NCBI GenBank assembly: GCA_009782025.1
Contig: WQUQ01000111.1
Span: 1 to 5,834 of the forward strand
From: Desulfobulbus sp.
GTDB lineage: Bacteria > Pseudomonadota > Gammaproteobacteria > Burkholderiales > Rhodocyclaceae
Direction of reading: 5' to 3'
Length of the DNA stretch: 5,834 nucleotides
Shown one piece after another: positions 1 to 5,817 of the stretch. A program made the position numbers and the translations under genes. Each line of letters begins with the position of its first letter. Positions within the stretch are counted from its first letter, which is position 1. The notes under the pieces are model-generated. The model did not search any database. It was not told where the DNA came from and was given only the letters and a program-made list of their open reading frames with translations.

Positions 1-81
1 CCCCATCAACCGTCAGTGGAGCATCAACCGCCGCCAAAGACAGCGGCGCTAAAGCTGACCGGCTAAAGCCGGTGGTTTCAA
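1..81 (+). mobile_element. Possible right end of an IS200/IS605-type element (3' end of guide-RNA-like region)
   Basis: Seen: two short hairpins follow each other. One has arms CGCCGC (29-34) and GCGGCG (43-48) with an 8-base loop; the other has arms ACCGGC (58-63) and GCCGGT (68-73) around TAAA. After a short linker the sequence reads TTTCAA (76-81). A subterminal hairpin followed closely by a TCAA-like cleavage tetranucleotide is the layout of IS608-type right ends, and TnpB guide RNAs end at such a boundary. All three + frames lack a start here; frame 1 is open from base 1 to a TAA at 64-66 and could be the last residues of a TnpB-like protein (it includes VEHQPPPKTAALKLTG), but no catalytic part is visible. 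Inference only: the rest of the element would lie left of the window. It could instead be an unrelated REP-like palindrome. Confidence 0.35.
58..73. repeat. Short inverted repeat ACCGGC-TAAA-GCCGGT
   Basis: A perfect 6-bp stem with a 4-base loop (7 bp if the outer loop bases pair) lies just left of where the tail-gene reading frame begins. No T-run follows, so it is not a classical intrinsic terminator. Its position 5 bases before TCAA at 78-81 fits a transposon-end hairpin recognised as single-stranded DNA by a Y1 transposase, but this assignment is inferred. Confidence 0.6.
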
Positions 82-82
82 C

Positions 83-211
83 CTTGGAGATGGAAATGAC
101 GAGGAGGCGACGCTGGAACTCTCCGGCGCCGCGCTGTATGTCGATGCCTTGCAAAACGACGCGCTCTACGGCCCCTTCATGCGCGTCGACCTGCTGGGAG
201 CGGATGCGTGA
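83..211 (+). pseudogene. 3' fragment of a phage tail gene (probable tail tube/major tail protein)
   Basis: This frame is open from base 59, just after stops at 50-52 and 56-58, and ends at TGA 209-211. The product is protein-like from about base 83 (LGDGNDEEATLELSGAALYV and then DALQNDALYGPFMRVDLLGADA). No start codon lies in the frame upstream of an internal ATG at 179, so this is only the C-terminal ~42 residues of a longer protein. In siphovirus gene order the gene directly before the tail assembly chaperones is usually the major tail tube protein or another small tail structural gene, so that role is inferred from position; the residues alone do not identify a family. The stop overlaps the next start by one base (TGATG), the coupling expected inside one late operon. 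The missing 5' part is most simply explained by insertion of the element-like sequence at 1-81. Confidence 0.55.
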
Positions 212-645
212 TGGACGACCTCGACATCCTGCACCCCGATGCCGAGATGGTCGTCGGCGGCGAAACCATCATGGTCCGCGCCCTGACCTTCGGCCAGCAG
301 CTTCGCCTCGGCCGGGAGCTGCGCGGGCTGACCGACGCCATCAAGGCGGCCCACGACGAAGATCGCGGCGTCATCGGTTTCATGGACGCTTTCAGCGAAA
401 ACGGCGAGGGCATCCTCAAACTGCTCGAAGCCGCCACCGGCAAGCCGGGCGACTGGATCGAGAGCCTCGATGACAAACAGGGCGAAGACCTGCTGGCGCT
501 CTTCTGGAGCGTCAACCAGGATTTTTTCGTGCGCCGCCTCGCCGTCTATCCAGCCCTGGAAAAGGCGGCGAGGGCTTCGATGCCATCCGCTGGGGCCGCG
601 TCTTCGCCACCCTCATCCGGCACGGCCACCGCCAATCCGAACTGA
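211..645 (+). CDS. Phage tail assembly chaperone, zero-frame product (lambda gpG-like role)
   Basis: Encodes 144 residues from ATG 211. A GTG at 208, with GGGAG (196-200) at better spacing, is a possible alternative start that would add one residue. The N-terminus (MDDLDILHPDAEMVVGGETI) and the central helical stretch ending in WSVNQDFFVRRLAVYPALEK are typical of small phage tail assembly chaperones that sit before the tape measure gene. These bind the tape measure protein in the cytoplasm during tail assembly and are not in the finished virion. Residues after ~118 (AARASMPSAGAASSPPSSG and on) are low in complexity with irregular third positions, while the overlapping -1 frame looks coding; the zero-frame tail is therefore probably just what is read when no frameshift occurs. 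The stop TGA 643-645 overlaps an ATG at 645-647. Family assignment rests on position, size and frameshift architecture, with modest sequence resemblance. Confidence 0.75.
   Translation: MDDLDILHPDAEMVVGGETIMVRALTFGQQLRLGRELRGLTDAIKAAHDEDRGVIGFMDAFSENGEGILKLLEAATGKPGDWIESLDDKQGEDLLALFWSVNQDFFVRRLAVYPALEKAARASMPSAGAASSPPSSGTATANPN
558..564 (+). promoter_or_regulatory. Candidate -1 ribosomal slippery site G GAA AAG
   Basis: Read in the zero frame as CTG GAA AAG. The A-site codon AAG can re-pair as AAA after a one-base back-slip; the P-site GAA to GGA re-pairing has one mismatch, so this is an imperfect version of the lambda heptamer G GGA AAG. It lies exactly where codon character passes from the zero frame to the -1 frame. 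A perfect heptamer, T TTT TTC, also lies upstream at 522-528, but using it would replace the protein-like VRRLAVYPALE segment with a poor Arg/Pro-rich one. Confidence 0.55.
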
Positions 646-800
646 TGGACTACACCCTGAACCAGATCGGCCTCTACTACCGCGAAGCCGTCGCCCACGA
701 AAACGCCATGCAGGCGGCGGCCATCGTGGCGGCCAATCTGGGGGCGAGTGGCGGTGAGAAGGCGATGGCGGCGGTCAAACGGCTCTCGAAGGAGGCGTAG
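564..800 (+). CDS. -1 frameshift extension of the tail assembly chaperone (lambda gpT-like part)
   Basis: This frame is -1 relative to the chaperone gene and encodes 78 residues after the slip: GGEGFDAIRWGRVFATLIRH, then GHRQSELMDYTLNQIGLYY, a helical Ala-rich stretch and KRLSKEA before TAG 798-800. Third positions are almost all G or C from ~566, whereas the zero frame loses this bias at the same place. The pattern W..VF..LI..GH followed by YTL.QI is protein-like and begins well before the only in-frame ATG (645), so independent initiation would discard it. A ribosomal -1 shift at GGAAAAG (558-564) would give a fusion of about 196 residues from ATG 211. In lambda the equivalent gpG-T fusion links chaperone to tape measure protein. 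Alternatively a 51-residue protein could start at ATG 645, coupled to the stop by TGATG. Confidence 0.7.
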   Translation, partial: GGEGFDAIRWGRVFATLIRHGHRQSELMDYTLNQIGLYYREAVAHENAMQAAAIVAANLGASGGEKAMAAVKRLSKEA

Positions 801-825
801 GGGCGGGTTTTGAACCCGCCCCTAC
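797..825. repeat. Perfect 13-bp palindrome carrying both convergent stop codons (REP-like or bidirectional terminator stem)
   Basis: The arms GTAGGGGCGGGTT (797-809) and AACCCGCCCCTAC (813-825) are exact reverse complements around a 3-base loop TTG. TAG at 798-800 ends the frameshifted chaperone on the + strand, and the mirror-image TAG (824-822) ends the small membrane protein on the - strand. The stem is strong enough to stop or pause transcription, but neither side has a T-run, so a classical intrinsic terminator is not supported. GC-rich palindromes beginning GTAGGGGC are a common look of interspersed repeats in GC-rich bacteria, so a REP-like repeat is the main alternative. Only one copy is in this window. 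Confidence 0.8.
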
Positions 826-1043
826 CTCGACATGCCAAACAAGATCAACAGCAGCGTCCAGACCGGGCCCAACCCGCGCACCAGCCAGATGACCCAGCCG
901 ATGACCATGAGCGCCACCATCGCCGACAAGCCGCCCAGCGCAACCAGCGCGCCGGGCAATAGCAGGGAAATGGCAATCGCCAGCAGTTCCTGCTTCACGG
1001 TCAAGACCGGCTTGTCGGGTTCATCGAAAGAATGATCGCTCAT
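822..1043 (-). CDS. Small hydrophobic membrane protein, antiparallel to the tail operon (moron-like)
   Basis: Encodes 73 residues from ATG (complement of CAT 1041-1043), with GAGG nine bases upstream as a possible ribosome binding site. The N-terminal ~19 residues are polar (MSDHSFDEPDKPVLTVKQE) and nearly all the rest is hydrophobic: about 20-36 and 41-55 look like membrane spans with a short GLG/WP-type turn region near 56-60, and 61-71 is a third hydrophobic stretch. It is probably an inner-membrane protein; no family is recognised. Its start overlaps the tape measure start at CATG (1041-1044), and its stop lies in the palindrome at 797-825. Genes inserted against the late operon between tail genes are often independently expressed lysogenic-conversion or superinfection-exclusion genes, so that role is possible but inferred. 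The opposite strand also has an open frame (832-1035), but its Ser/Thr/Pro-rich product and lack of a binding site make it less credible. Confidence 0.6.
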   Translation of the reverse strand: MSDHSFDEPDKPVLTVKQELLAIAISLLLPGALVALGGLSAMVALMVIGWVIWLVRGLGPVWTLLLILFGMSR

Positions 1044-4000
1044 GGCCAATAACCTCGAACTGGCGCTCAGGATTCGCGCCGACCTGAAACAAGCCTATGA
1101 CAGCCTCGGGCAACTGACAAGCGGTTTCGGCCGGCTCGACGGCTCGGTTGCGACGGCCAGGCGCGGCCTGGATTCCATCAGTGACACGCTCTCCCGCAAC
1201 GAGACGCTGGTCAAGCGCGCCGGGGCGGCCTGGATCAGTTATTCCCAGGCGATGTCGCTCATCAACCTGGCCGACCAGTATGGCCAGATGGCCTCGCGCA
1301 TCAAGATGGCGACTTCCTCGACCGAGGAATATCAAATGGTGCAGGCGCGGCTCCTGGAAACCGCGCAGAACACCTACCGGCCGCTGGCCGAGGCGCAGGA
1401 AGCCTACATCCGCACGGCGGACGCGCTGCGCTCGCTGGGGTACACCACCGCCCAGGCGCTCGATGTCAGCGACAGCCTCTCCTACCTGCTGGTGACCAAC
1501 GCCGCCTCCGGCGAGCGGGCGGCCGGGGCCATCGACGCCTTTTCCAGGGCCTTGCAGACCGGGAAAGTCGACGCCCTGGGCTGGAAGACGATCCTCGCCG
1601 CCACGCCAAGCGTCGTCGACGCCATCGCCCTGGCTACCGGCAAGGCGGCGGAGGAAATCAGGAAGCTGGGCGCAGCGGGGGATCTCTCCATCGCCGAACT
1701 GAGCGAAGGGCTGCGCGCCTCGGTCGAGCAAAACCGGCAGGCGGCGGCGGCGATGCCGACGACGGTGGCCGATGCCTTCACCCGGCTGCGCACGGCCCTG
1801 CAAGCCTGGCTCGGCCAGGCCAACGAGGGCGTCCTGTCGACCCGAACGCTGGCCGCCGGCATCGCCGTGCTGGCCGAGCATATCAATGCCCTGGCCGGCG
1901 GCGCGGTCGCTGCGCTGATCGCCGGATTCGCCCGCTGGTCGGGCGGGCTGGCCGTGGCCAACGTCAGCCAGATCGCCGCGGCCATTTCCGCCCGGCGCCT
2001 GGCCGCCAGCAACCTGGCGGCCGCCGAGTCCGCCGTGCTCGGCGCGACCAACGCCAATCAATTCGCCGCGGCCGCGACCCGCCTGGCCGCCGCGCAAACC
2101 GCCGCTGCCGCCGCGGGAACCGGCATGGCCGGCATCGGGCGCACCCTCCTTGGCGTGCTCGGCGGCCCGGTTGGCCTGGCGCTCACGGTGGGCAGCCTGG
2201 CCGCCGGCTGGCTGCTGTTCCGCGATAACACGAAGGAGGCCGAATCGGCGCTGGCCGACATCAGCCTGACGGCGGATCAGGCGCGGGAAGCCTTCCAGAA
2301 ACTGAGCGCCACGCAACAGTCCGCCGAACTGCTCAATATGAAAGCGGTGCGCGACCAGCTGGTCGTCGACACCAAGTACCTGGCGCGCGACATGGCCCGC
2401 GCGCTGGAAAACGAATTCGCCTCGGATGGCGCCATGCAGGGTGTGGCGCGGCAACTGCGGGAAATGATCCAGGGCGCGAAGCCCGATTTCGACGCCATGG
2501 GCGAGGCCATCCGGAACAATACGAACCTGACCGAAGCGCAGCGACGAGAAAACCTCAATCTCCTGGCTTCGCTGGAAAAAAATGTGGGCGAATTCAGAAA
2601 CCTGAAGGCGCGCATCGCTGATCTCTCGCAGCTCAGCCCGGTCAAGGTCGAGGTCAGGGTTGGGGTCAACGATGCCGACATCGCCAACGCCAAGGGTGAA
2701 GTCGACAAGATTTACCGCCAGATCGCCGACCTGAAAGACCCCTCCGCCGTCGGCAAGATGGTCAGGAACACGCTGCCCGGCATGGGCAACATCGGCGCCG
2801 AGATGACCCGGCAACTGATCGACGCGGCCAAGGCGTTCGATGCGGCGCTTGCCGCCAGCAAGCCATCGGCGGGCGGATCGAAAACCGACCCCTTCGCCGA
2901 CAAGCAGCGCGACCTCGCCAAACAACTGGGCGAGGCGCAGCAGCAGCTCGCCAACGCCCAGGCGGGCGTGGCCGACGCCACCAACAAATCCTCCAGCGCG
3001 CTCGACATCTGGCTCAAGACCGCGAAGGAGGCCGCCACGCTCAGCGCCGGCAAGAAAGACCAACTGCGCACCGAAGCCCGGGCCGTCGACGCCGTGGCCC
3101 TGGCCTACCACCAGTTCACCGAGGCCAAAAAGCGCGCCGAAAGCATCCAGAGCGGCATGGCCGGCGTCGAGATCGAGCTGTTGAAACTCGAAGGCCGCAG
3201 CGCCGAAGCCGCCCGCCGCGAGTTCGAGCAGAAATATGAGGAACTGCGCGCCGCCCTGCAAAAGGAAGTGGCCGGCGGCAGCCTCACCGCCCAGGTTCAG
3301 CTGGACGCCATCATCCGCCTCTCCGGTCTGGAAGAGGCCCGGCGCGGCCTGGATGAGGTCTCGGCCGCCATCGACAAGATCGAAAGCCAGAACGCCCGCG
3401 ACGAACAAAGCCTCAACGCCCAGGTCGGCGCCGGGTTGCTGACGCAGATCGACGCCCGGCAAAAGCTCATCGACCTGCACCGGAAAACGGCGGCGGCCAT
3501 CGAGGCGCAAATCCCCAAACTCAGGGAACTCGCCGCCGCCGGGGGCGAACAGGGCGAGGCGGCGCTGGCGCGCTTGCAGGAACTGGAAACGAAGCTCCTG
3601 CTCCTGAAGCAGACGAGCAACGAATACGAGGTGGCGCTGAAAAACGGCCTGCAATCCGGCCTCGCCGACGCCATCAACGGCCTGGCCGAGGGCACGATGA
3701 ACCTGCAAAACGCCGTCACCGCGCTGGTTCGCAGCATCGTCGACGGCATGGCGAAGATCGCCGCGCAGCGCCTTTCCGAGCAACTGACCGAAGGCGTCAT
3801 GGGCCTTTTTGGCGGCGACAAAGCCGCATCCAGCGCGGCGACGACAGCGGCCACGGCCCTGACCACCAGCGGCGCTGCCGCTGGCGGCTCGCTGGCTAGC
3901 GGCGGCGTCACGGCCGGCCAGGCGCTGGTCGCCAGCGCCACCACCGCCGCCTCCATCCTGGCCTCGGCCAGCGCCAGCGGCGGCTCGGGCGGCGGCGGTT

Positions 4001-4173
4001 CGCTGCTCGGCGGCCTGTTCTCCATGATGTTCGCCGAGGGCGGCTACACCGGCCCCGGCGGCAAGCACCAGCCGGCCGGCATCGTCCATGCCGGCGAGTA
4101 CGTCAATGTGACTGGTTCCGCGTTCACAGTGCGCTTCCCAGCCGGAAATCTGCAATTCCAGATCGACAACTGA
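1042..4173 (+). CDS. Phage tail tape measure protein
   Basis: Encodes 1043 residues from ATG 1042 (start context has only a weak purine run, GAAAG, upstream). The protein sets tail length, fills the tail tube during assembly and is ejected at infection. Residues ~74-260 match the tape-measure N-terminal domain seen in many lambda-like phages (NLADQYGQMASRIKM, then QNTYRPLAEAQEAYIRTADA, a LVTNAASGERAAGAI region and VDALGWKTILAATPSV). Hydrophobic, probably membrane-inserting segments lie at ~269-304 and ~368-392. Long charged helical, coiled-coil-like stretches occupy ~400-530, ~621-740 and ~800-865. Residues ~930-990 are Ala/Ser/Thr/Gly-rich, followed by the common C-terminal motif GGYTGPGGKHQPAGIVHAGE (1000-1019). 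Only 22 residues, NVTGSAFTVRFPAGNLQFQI then DN, follow GEYV, which is short and unlike the usual ending; a recombined C-terminus is likely. Six bases separate it from the next gene. Confidence 0.95.
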   Translation: MANNLELALRIRADLKQAYDSLGQLTSGFGRLDGSVATARRGLDSISDTLSRNETLVKRAGAAWISYSQAMSLINLADQYGQMASRIKMATSSTEEYQMVQARLLETAQNTYRPLAEAQEAYIRTADALRSLGYTTAQALDVSDSLSYLLVTNAASGERAAGAIDAFSRALQTGKVDALGWKTILAATPSVVDAIALATGKAAEEIRKLGAAGDLSIAELSEGLRASVEQNRQAAAAMPTTVADAFTRLRTALQAWLGQANEGVLSTRTLAAGIAVLAEHINALAGGAVAALIAGFARWSGGLAVANVSQIAAAISARRLAASNLAAAESAVLGATNANQFAAAATRLAAAQTAAAAAGTGMAGIGRTLLGVLGGPVGLALTVGSLAAGWLLFRDNTKEAESALADISLTADQAREAFQKLSATQQSAELLNMKAVRDQLVVDTKYLARDMARALENEFASDGAMQGVARQLREMIQGAKPDFDAMGEAIRNNTNLTEAQRRENLNLLASLEKNVGEFRNLKARIADLSQLSPVKVEVRVGVNDADIANAKGEVDKIYRQIADLKDPSAVGKMVRNTLPGMGNIGAEMTRQLIDAAKAFDAALAASKPSAGGSKTDPFADKQRDLAKQLGEAQQQLANAQAGVADATNKSSSALDIWLKTAKEAATLSAGKKDQLRTEARAVDAVALAYHQFTEAKKRAESIQSGMAGVEIELLKLEGRSAEAARREFEQKYEELRAALQKEVAGGSLTAQVQLDAIIRLSGLEEARRGLDEVSAAIDKIESQNARDEQSLNAQVGAGLLTQIDARQKLIDLHRKTAAAIEAQIPKLRELAAAGGEQGEAALARLQELETKLLLLKQTSNEYEVALKNGLQSGLADAINGLAEGTMNLQNAVTALVRSIVDGMAKIAAQRLSEQLTEGVMGLFGGDKAASSAATTAATALTTSGAAAGGSLASGGVTAGQALVASATTAASILASASASGGSGGGGSLLGGLFSMMFAEGGYTGPGGKHQPAGIVHAGEYVNVTGSAFTVRFPAGNLQFQIDN

Positions 4174-4179
4174 TCCCCC

Positions 4180-5364
4180 ATGGCCACGCCATCCGATGAT
4201 GTCTACGCCTGCCCGCTGAATGGGGCGGTGGCTGCTGGTCGCAGCCTGCTGCCGGACTGGGTGCCAGCAATCGGCGAGATTGTCGACGTGTCGCTCAACA
4301 CGTTGTGGGATGTGCGCAGCACGGAAGCCAACGCGGCGATGCAGCAGCAGGTTGATGCCTGGGCTGGCGCCTCATTCGCCAAGACACACGGCGAGGCTGG
4401 GTCGCTGATATTCCACACGGGCGGCCATACCTATTTCGACAGCAATGCGGTCTATATATATGACATCGCCTCGCGGAAGTGGAGTCAGGAACGCCCGCCG
4501 GCCAAGCAGTTTCTCGACGCCGAGAACTACATCGGCGATGTGGTTACAGGCTGGATGTGGGCGTCGGCCGGCGGCATCGGCTTGCAGGTCGGCGAGCCGT
4601 TTGCCGCACATACCTACGCTTGGTTGACCTGGATTCCGCCAGGCGTGTTGCCTGGCGGCGCGAACGGATTCCTCTACACGCCAGGGCGCGGCTCTATGTC
4701 GCAGCCAGGCCAGAAGGGCACGCAGCAACCGCATAAATATGCAATCGGCAGCAAAGAGCCGTGGACCTTCGGTGGCTCGCCGCTATCAATTCGTCCGGCG
4801 CATTCATTCGCCTTTTTCGACGAGCTGCGTCGGCGCGTGGTGTATGGCTACGGAGACGCCATTTCGCGCAACCTGTATTGGGTTGATCCGTCGACAAGCG
4901 CGGCAGGAACGATCACCTGGCCGGTCGAAGACGCTGGAATGCAACCCTATTACCACGTCGGATTTCATGCGCTCGCCGACGACCTCTATCTGTCCGTGCG
5001 CCTGACCGCTAGCGGCCTAGAATTCAATGTTATCGATCCGGTTGCTGGCCGTCGTTACCGTCCGCCGACGCTGGGAACCGCGCCGACCGGACCCTACCCG
5101 CTCGGCGATTGTGGCGTTGAGTGGGTGGAAAAATGGCGATCCATGGTCTGCTTCGCCGGAACCGATACCGTCTGGACACTGACCGCACCAGCCGACCCGC
5201 GTACTGGTGCATGGCAGTGGAGTAGCCAGCCTCTGGCCGGCACGGCGCGGCAGTTCGTGACGCCGCCATTCACCAAGTTCCGCTATATACCCCGGCTCGA
5301 TATGTTCATTTGGCCAATGACGCATAACACGCCCGTGCAGGGTTTCAGGATTTTTCCGCCATGA
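4180..5364 (+). CDS. Kelch/galactose-oxidase-like beta-propeller protein of the phage structural module
   Basis: Encodes 394 residues from ATG 4180, six bases after the tape measure stop and without a clear Shine-Dalgarno, so translation may be coupled. Kelch-type repeats are visible: residues 79-101 read HTGGHTYFDSNAVYIYD followed by a Trp, 206-248 (PAHSFAFFDELRRRVVYGYG, NLYWVD, Trp) and 308-346 (LGDCGVEWVEKWRSMVCFAG, Trp). The end, FRYIPRLDMFIWP (367-379), resembles the closing strand of phage-encoded propellers. Such proteins commonly bind glycans or partner proteins; here a virion surface or adhesin role is inferred from location. No signal peptide or membrane segment is seen, and the Cys/Tyr copper site of galactose oxidase cannot be identified. 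Codons are clearly AT-richer than in the tape measure gene (for example TATATATATGAC around 4452), supporting a different origin. Confidence 0.7.
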   Translation: MATPSDDVYACPLNGAVAAGRSLLPDWVPAIGEIVDVSLNTLWDVRSTEANAAMQQQVDAWAGASFAKTHGEAGSLIFHTGGHTYFDSNAVYIYDIASRKWSQERPPAKQFLDAENYIGDVVTGWMWASAGGIGLQVGEPFAAHTYAWLTWIPPGVLPGGANGFLYTPGRGSMSQPGQKGTQQPHKYAIGSKEPWTFGGSPLSIRPAHSFAFFDELRRRVVYGYGDAISRNLYWVDPSTSAAGTITWPVEDAGMQPYYHVGFHALADDLYLSVRLTASGLEFNVIDPVAGRRYRPPTLGTAPTGPYPLGDCGVEWVEKWRSMVCFAGTDTVWTLTAPADPRTGAWQWSSQPLAGTARQFVTPPFTKFRYIPRLDMFIWPMTHNTPVQGFRIFPP

Positions 5365-5753
5365 CCTATCAACTTAAAACCACCGGCATCGCAGCGCACT
5401 GTACCATGTGCATCACCGTCGACCCGGGCGATGGCGTGGTCAAGGATTTCGCTTCAAGTGCCGTCACGTCAACAATCAGCGTCGGCGCATCTGTCACGTT
5501 CGGCGAGCAGGCATGGGCCGGCATTCCCCGAAAATATTTCAAAATGGCGGCAACAACACTGGCCGCCGGAACCGTTACATTCGGCGCGAACAAGCCGCAG
5601 TTCGACCCCTTCGCCGCCACGCTCCAACGCACGATCGTCTGGATCGGCGAGAGCGCCGGAAACGCGCCGCGCGCATTCGGTGCCTCGGCGTCGTCTTACA
5701 TCGCCGCAGAAAACACGGGCGGCGGAGCTGGTAGTAGTATTTCGTTTCTTTAA
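5361..5753 (+). CDS. Unknown phage structural-module protein, beta-rich
   Basis: Encodes 130 residues; its ATG overlaps the propeller gene stop by four bases (ATGA at 5361-5364), so the two are surely co-translated. The product has alternating Thr/Val/Ser-rich stretches (AVTSTISVGASVTFGEQAW, TLAAGTVTFGANKPQFDPF) and a Gly/Ser-rich end (AENTGGGAGSSISFL), a composition typical of beta-sandwich domains in tail or appendage proteins. No catalytic motif, signal peptide or membrane segment is seen. The C-terminus stops abruptly after a glycine-rich stretch, so a shortened version of a longer family is possible. No family is recognised; a role with the propeller gene in host recognition or virion decoration is inferred from the overlap. 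Confidence 0.75.
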   Translation: MTYQLKTTGIAAHCTMCITVDPGDGVVKDFASSAVTSTISVGASVTFGEQAWAGIPRKYFKMAATTLAAGTVTFGANKPQFDPFAATLQRTIVWIGESAGNAPRAFGASASSYIAAENTGGGAGSSISFL

Positions 5754-5757
5754 AACA

Positions 5758-5786
5758 TTTACTTAAGCTCTCATCTCTGCGATCAT
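5758..5786 (+). promoter_or_regulatory. Weak candidate promoter before the last gene
   Basis: In the AT-rich 64-base gap between genes, TTTACT (5758-5763) and GATCAT (5781-5786) each match the sigma-70 consensus hexamers at four of six positions and are 17 bases apart. The gap is the only non-coding break on the + strand after 1042. Two weak hexamers occur easily by chance, so this is a low-confidence call. Confidence 0.2.
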
Positions 5787-5807
5787 ATCTTTCCAGTGCA
5801 ACAGACT

Positions 5808-5811
5808 GGAG
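5808..5811 (+). promoter_or_regulatory. Ribosome binding site GGAG for the gene starting at 5818
   Basis: GGAG lies six bases before ATG 5818, the best-spaced Shine-Dalgarno in the right half of the window. It supports initiation there after a 64-base gap, unlike the overlapping or closely coupled starts of the two preceding genes. Confidence 0.65.
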
Positions 5812-5817
5812 AACACG

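Noticed and set aside
72..473. Arg/Pro-rich open frame on the + strand across the first tail genes
   Set aside because: Runs of Arg, Pro and His are typical of an out-of-frame reading of GC-rich genes, and it overlaps two better-supported frames.
797..825. Classical intrinsic terminator
   Set aside because: The stem is strong, but no T-run follows on either strand, so only a repeat or a stem-only pause can be supported.
832..1035. 67-residue + strand frame in the gap before the tape measure gene
   Set aside because: It has no ribosome binding site and a Ser/Thr/Pro-rich, low-complexity product; it is the complement of the hydrophobic minus-strand gene, which has a better start and natural membrane-protein pattern.
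3297..4025. 242-residue minus-strand frame within the tape measure 3' half
   Set aside because: Ala/Ser/Pro-rich shadow of the low-complexity and helical parts of the tape measure protein, without recognisable motifs.
1021..4155. A 1044-codon open frame on the minus strand opposite the tape measure gene
   Set aside because: Its product is Gly/Ala/Arg/Gln-rich without domains, and its openness follows from the strong G/C third-position bias and scarcity of TTA, CTA and TCA codons in the + strand gene. The tape measure frame shows a recognised domain and motifs.
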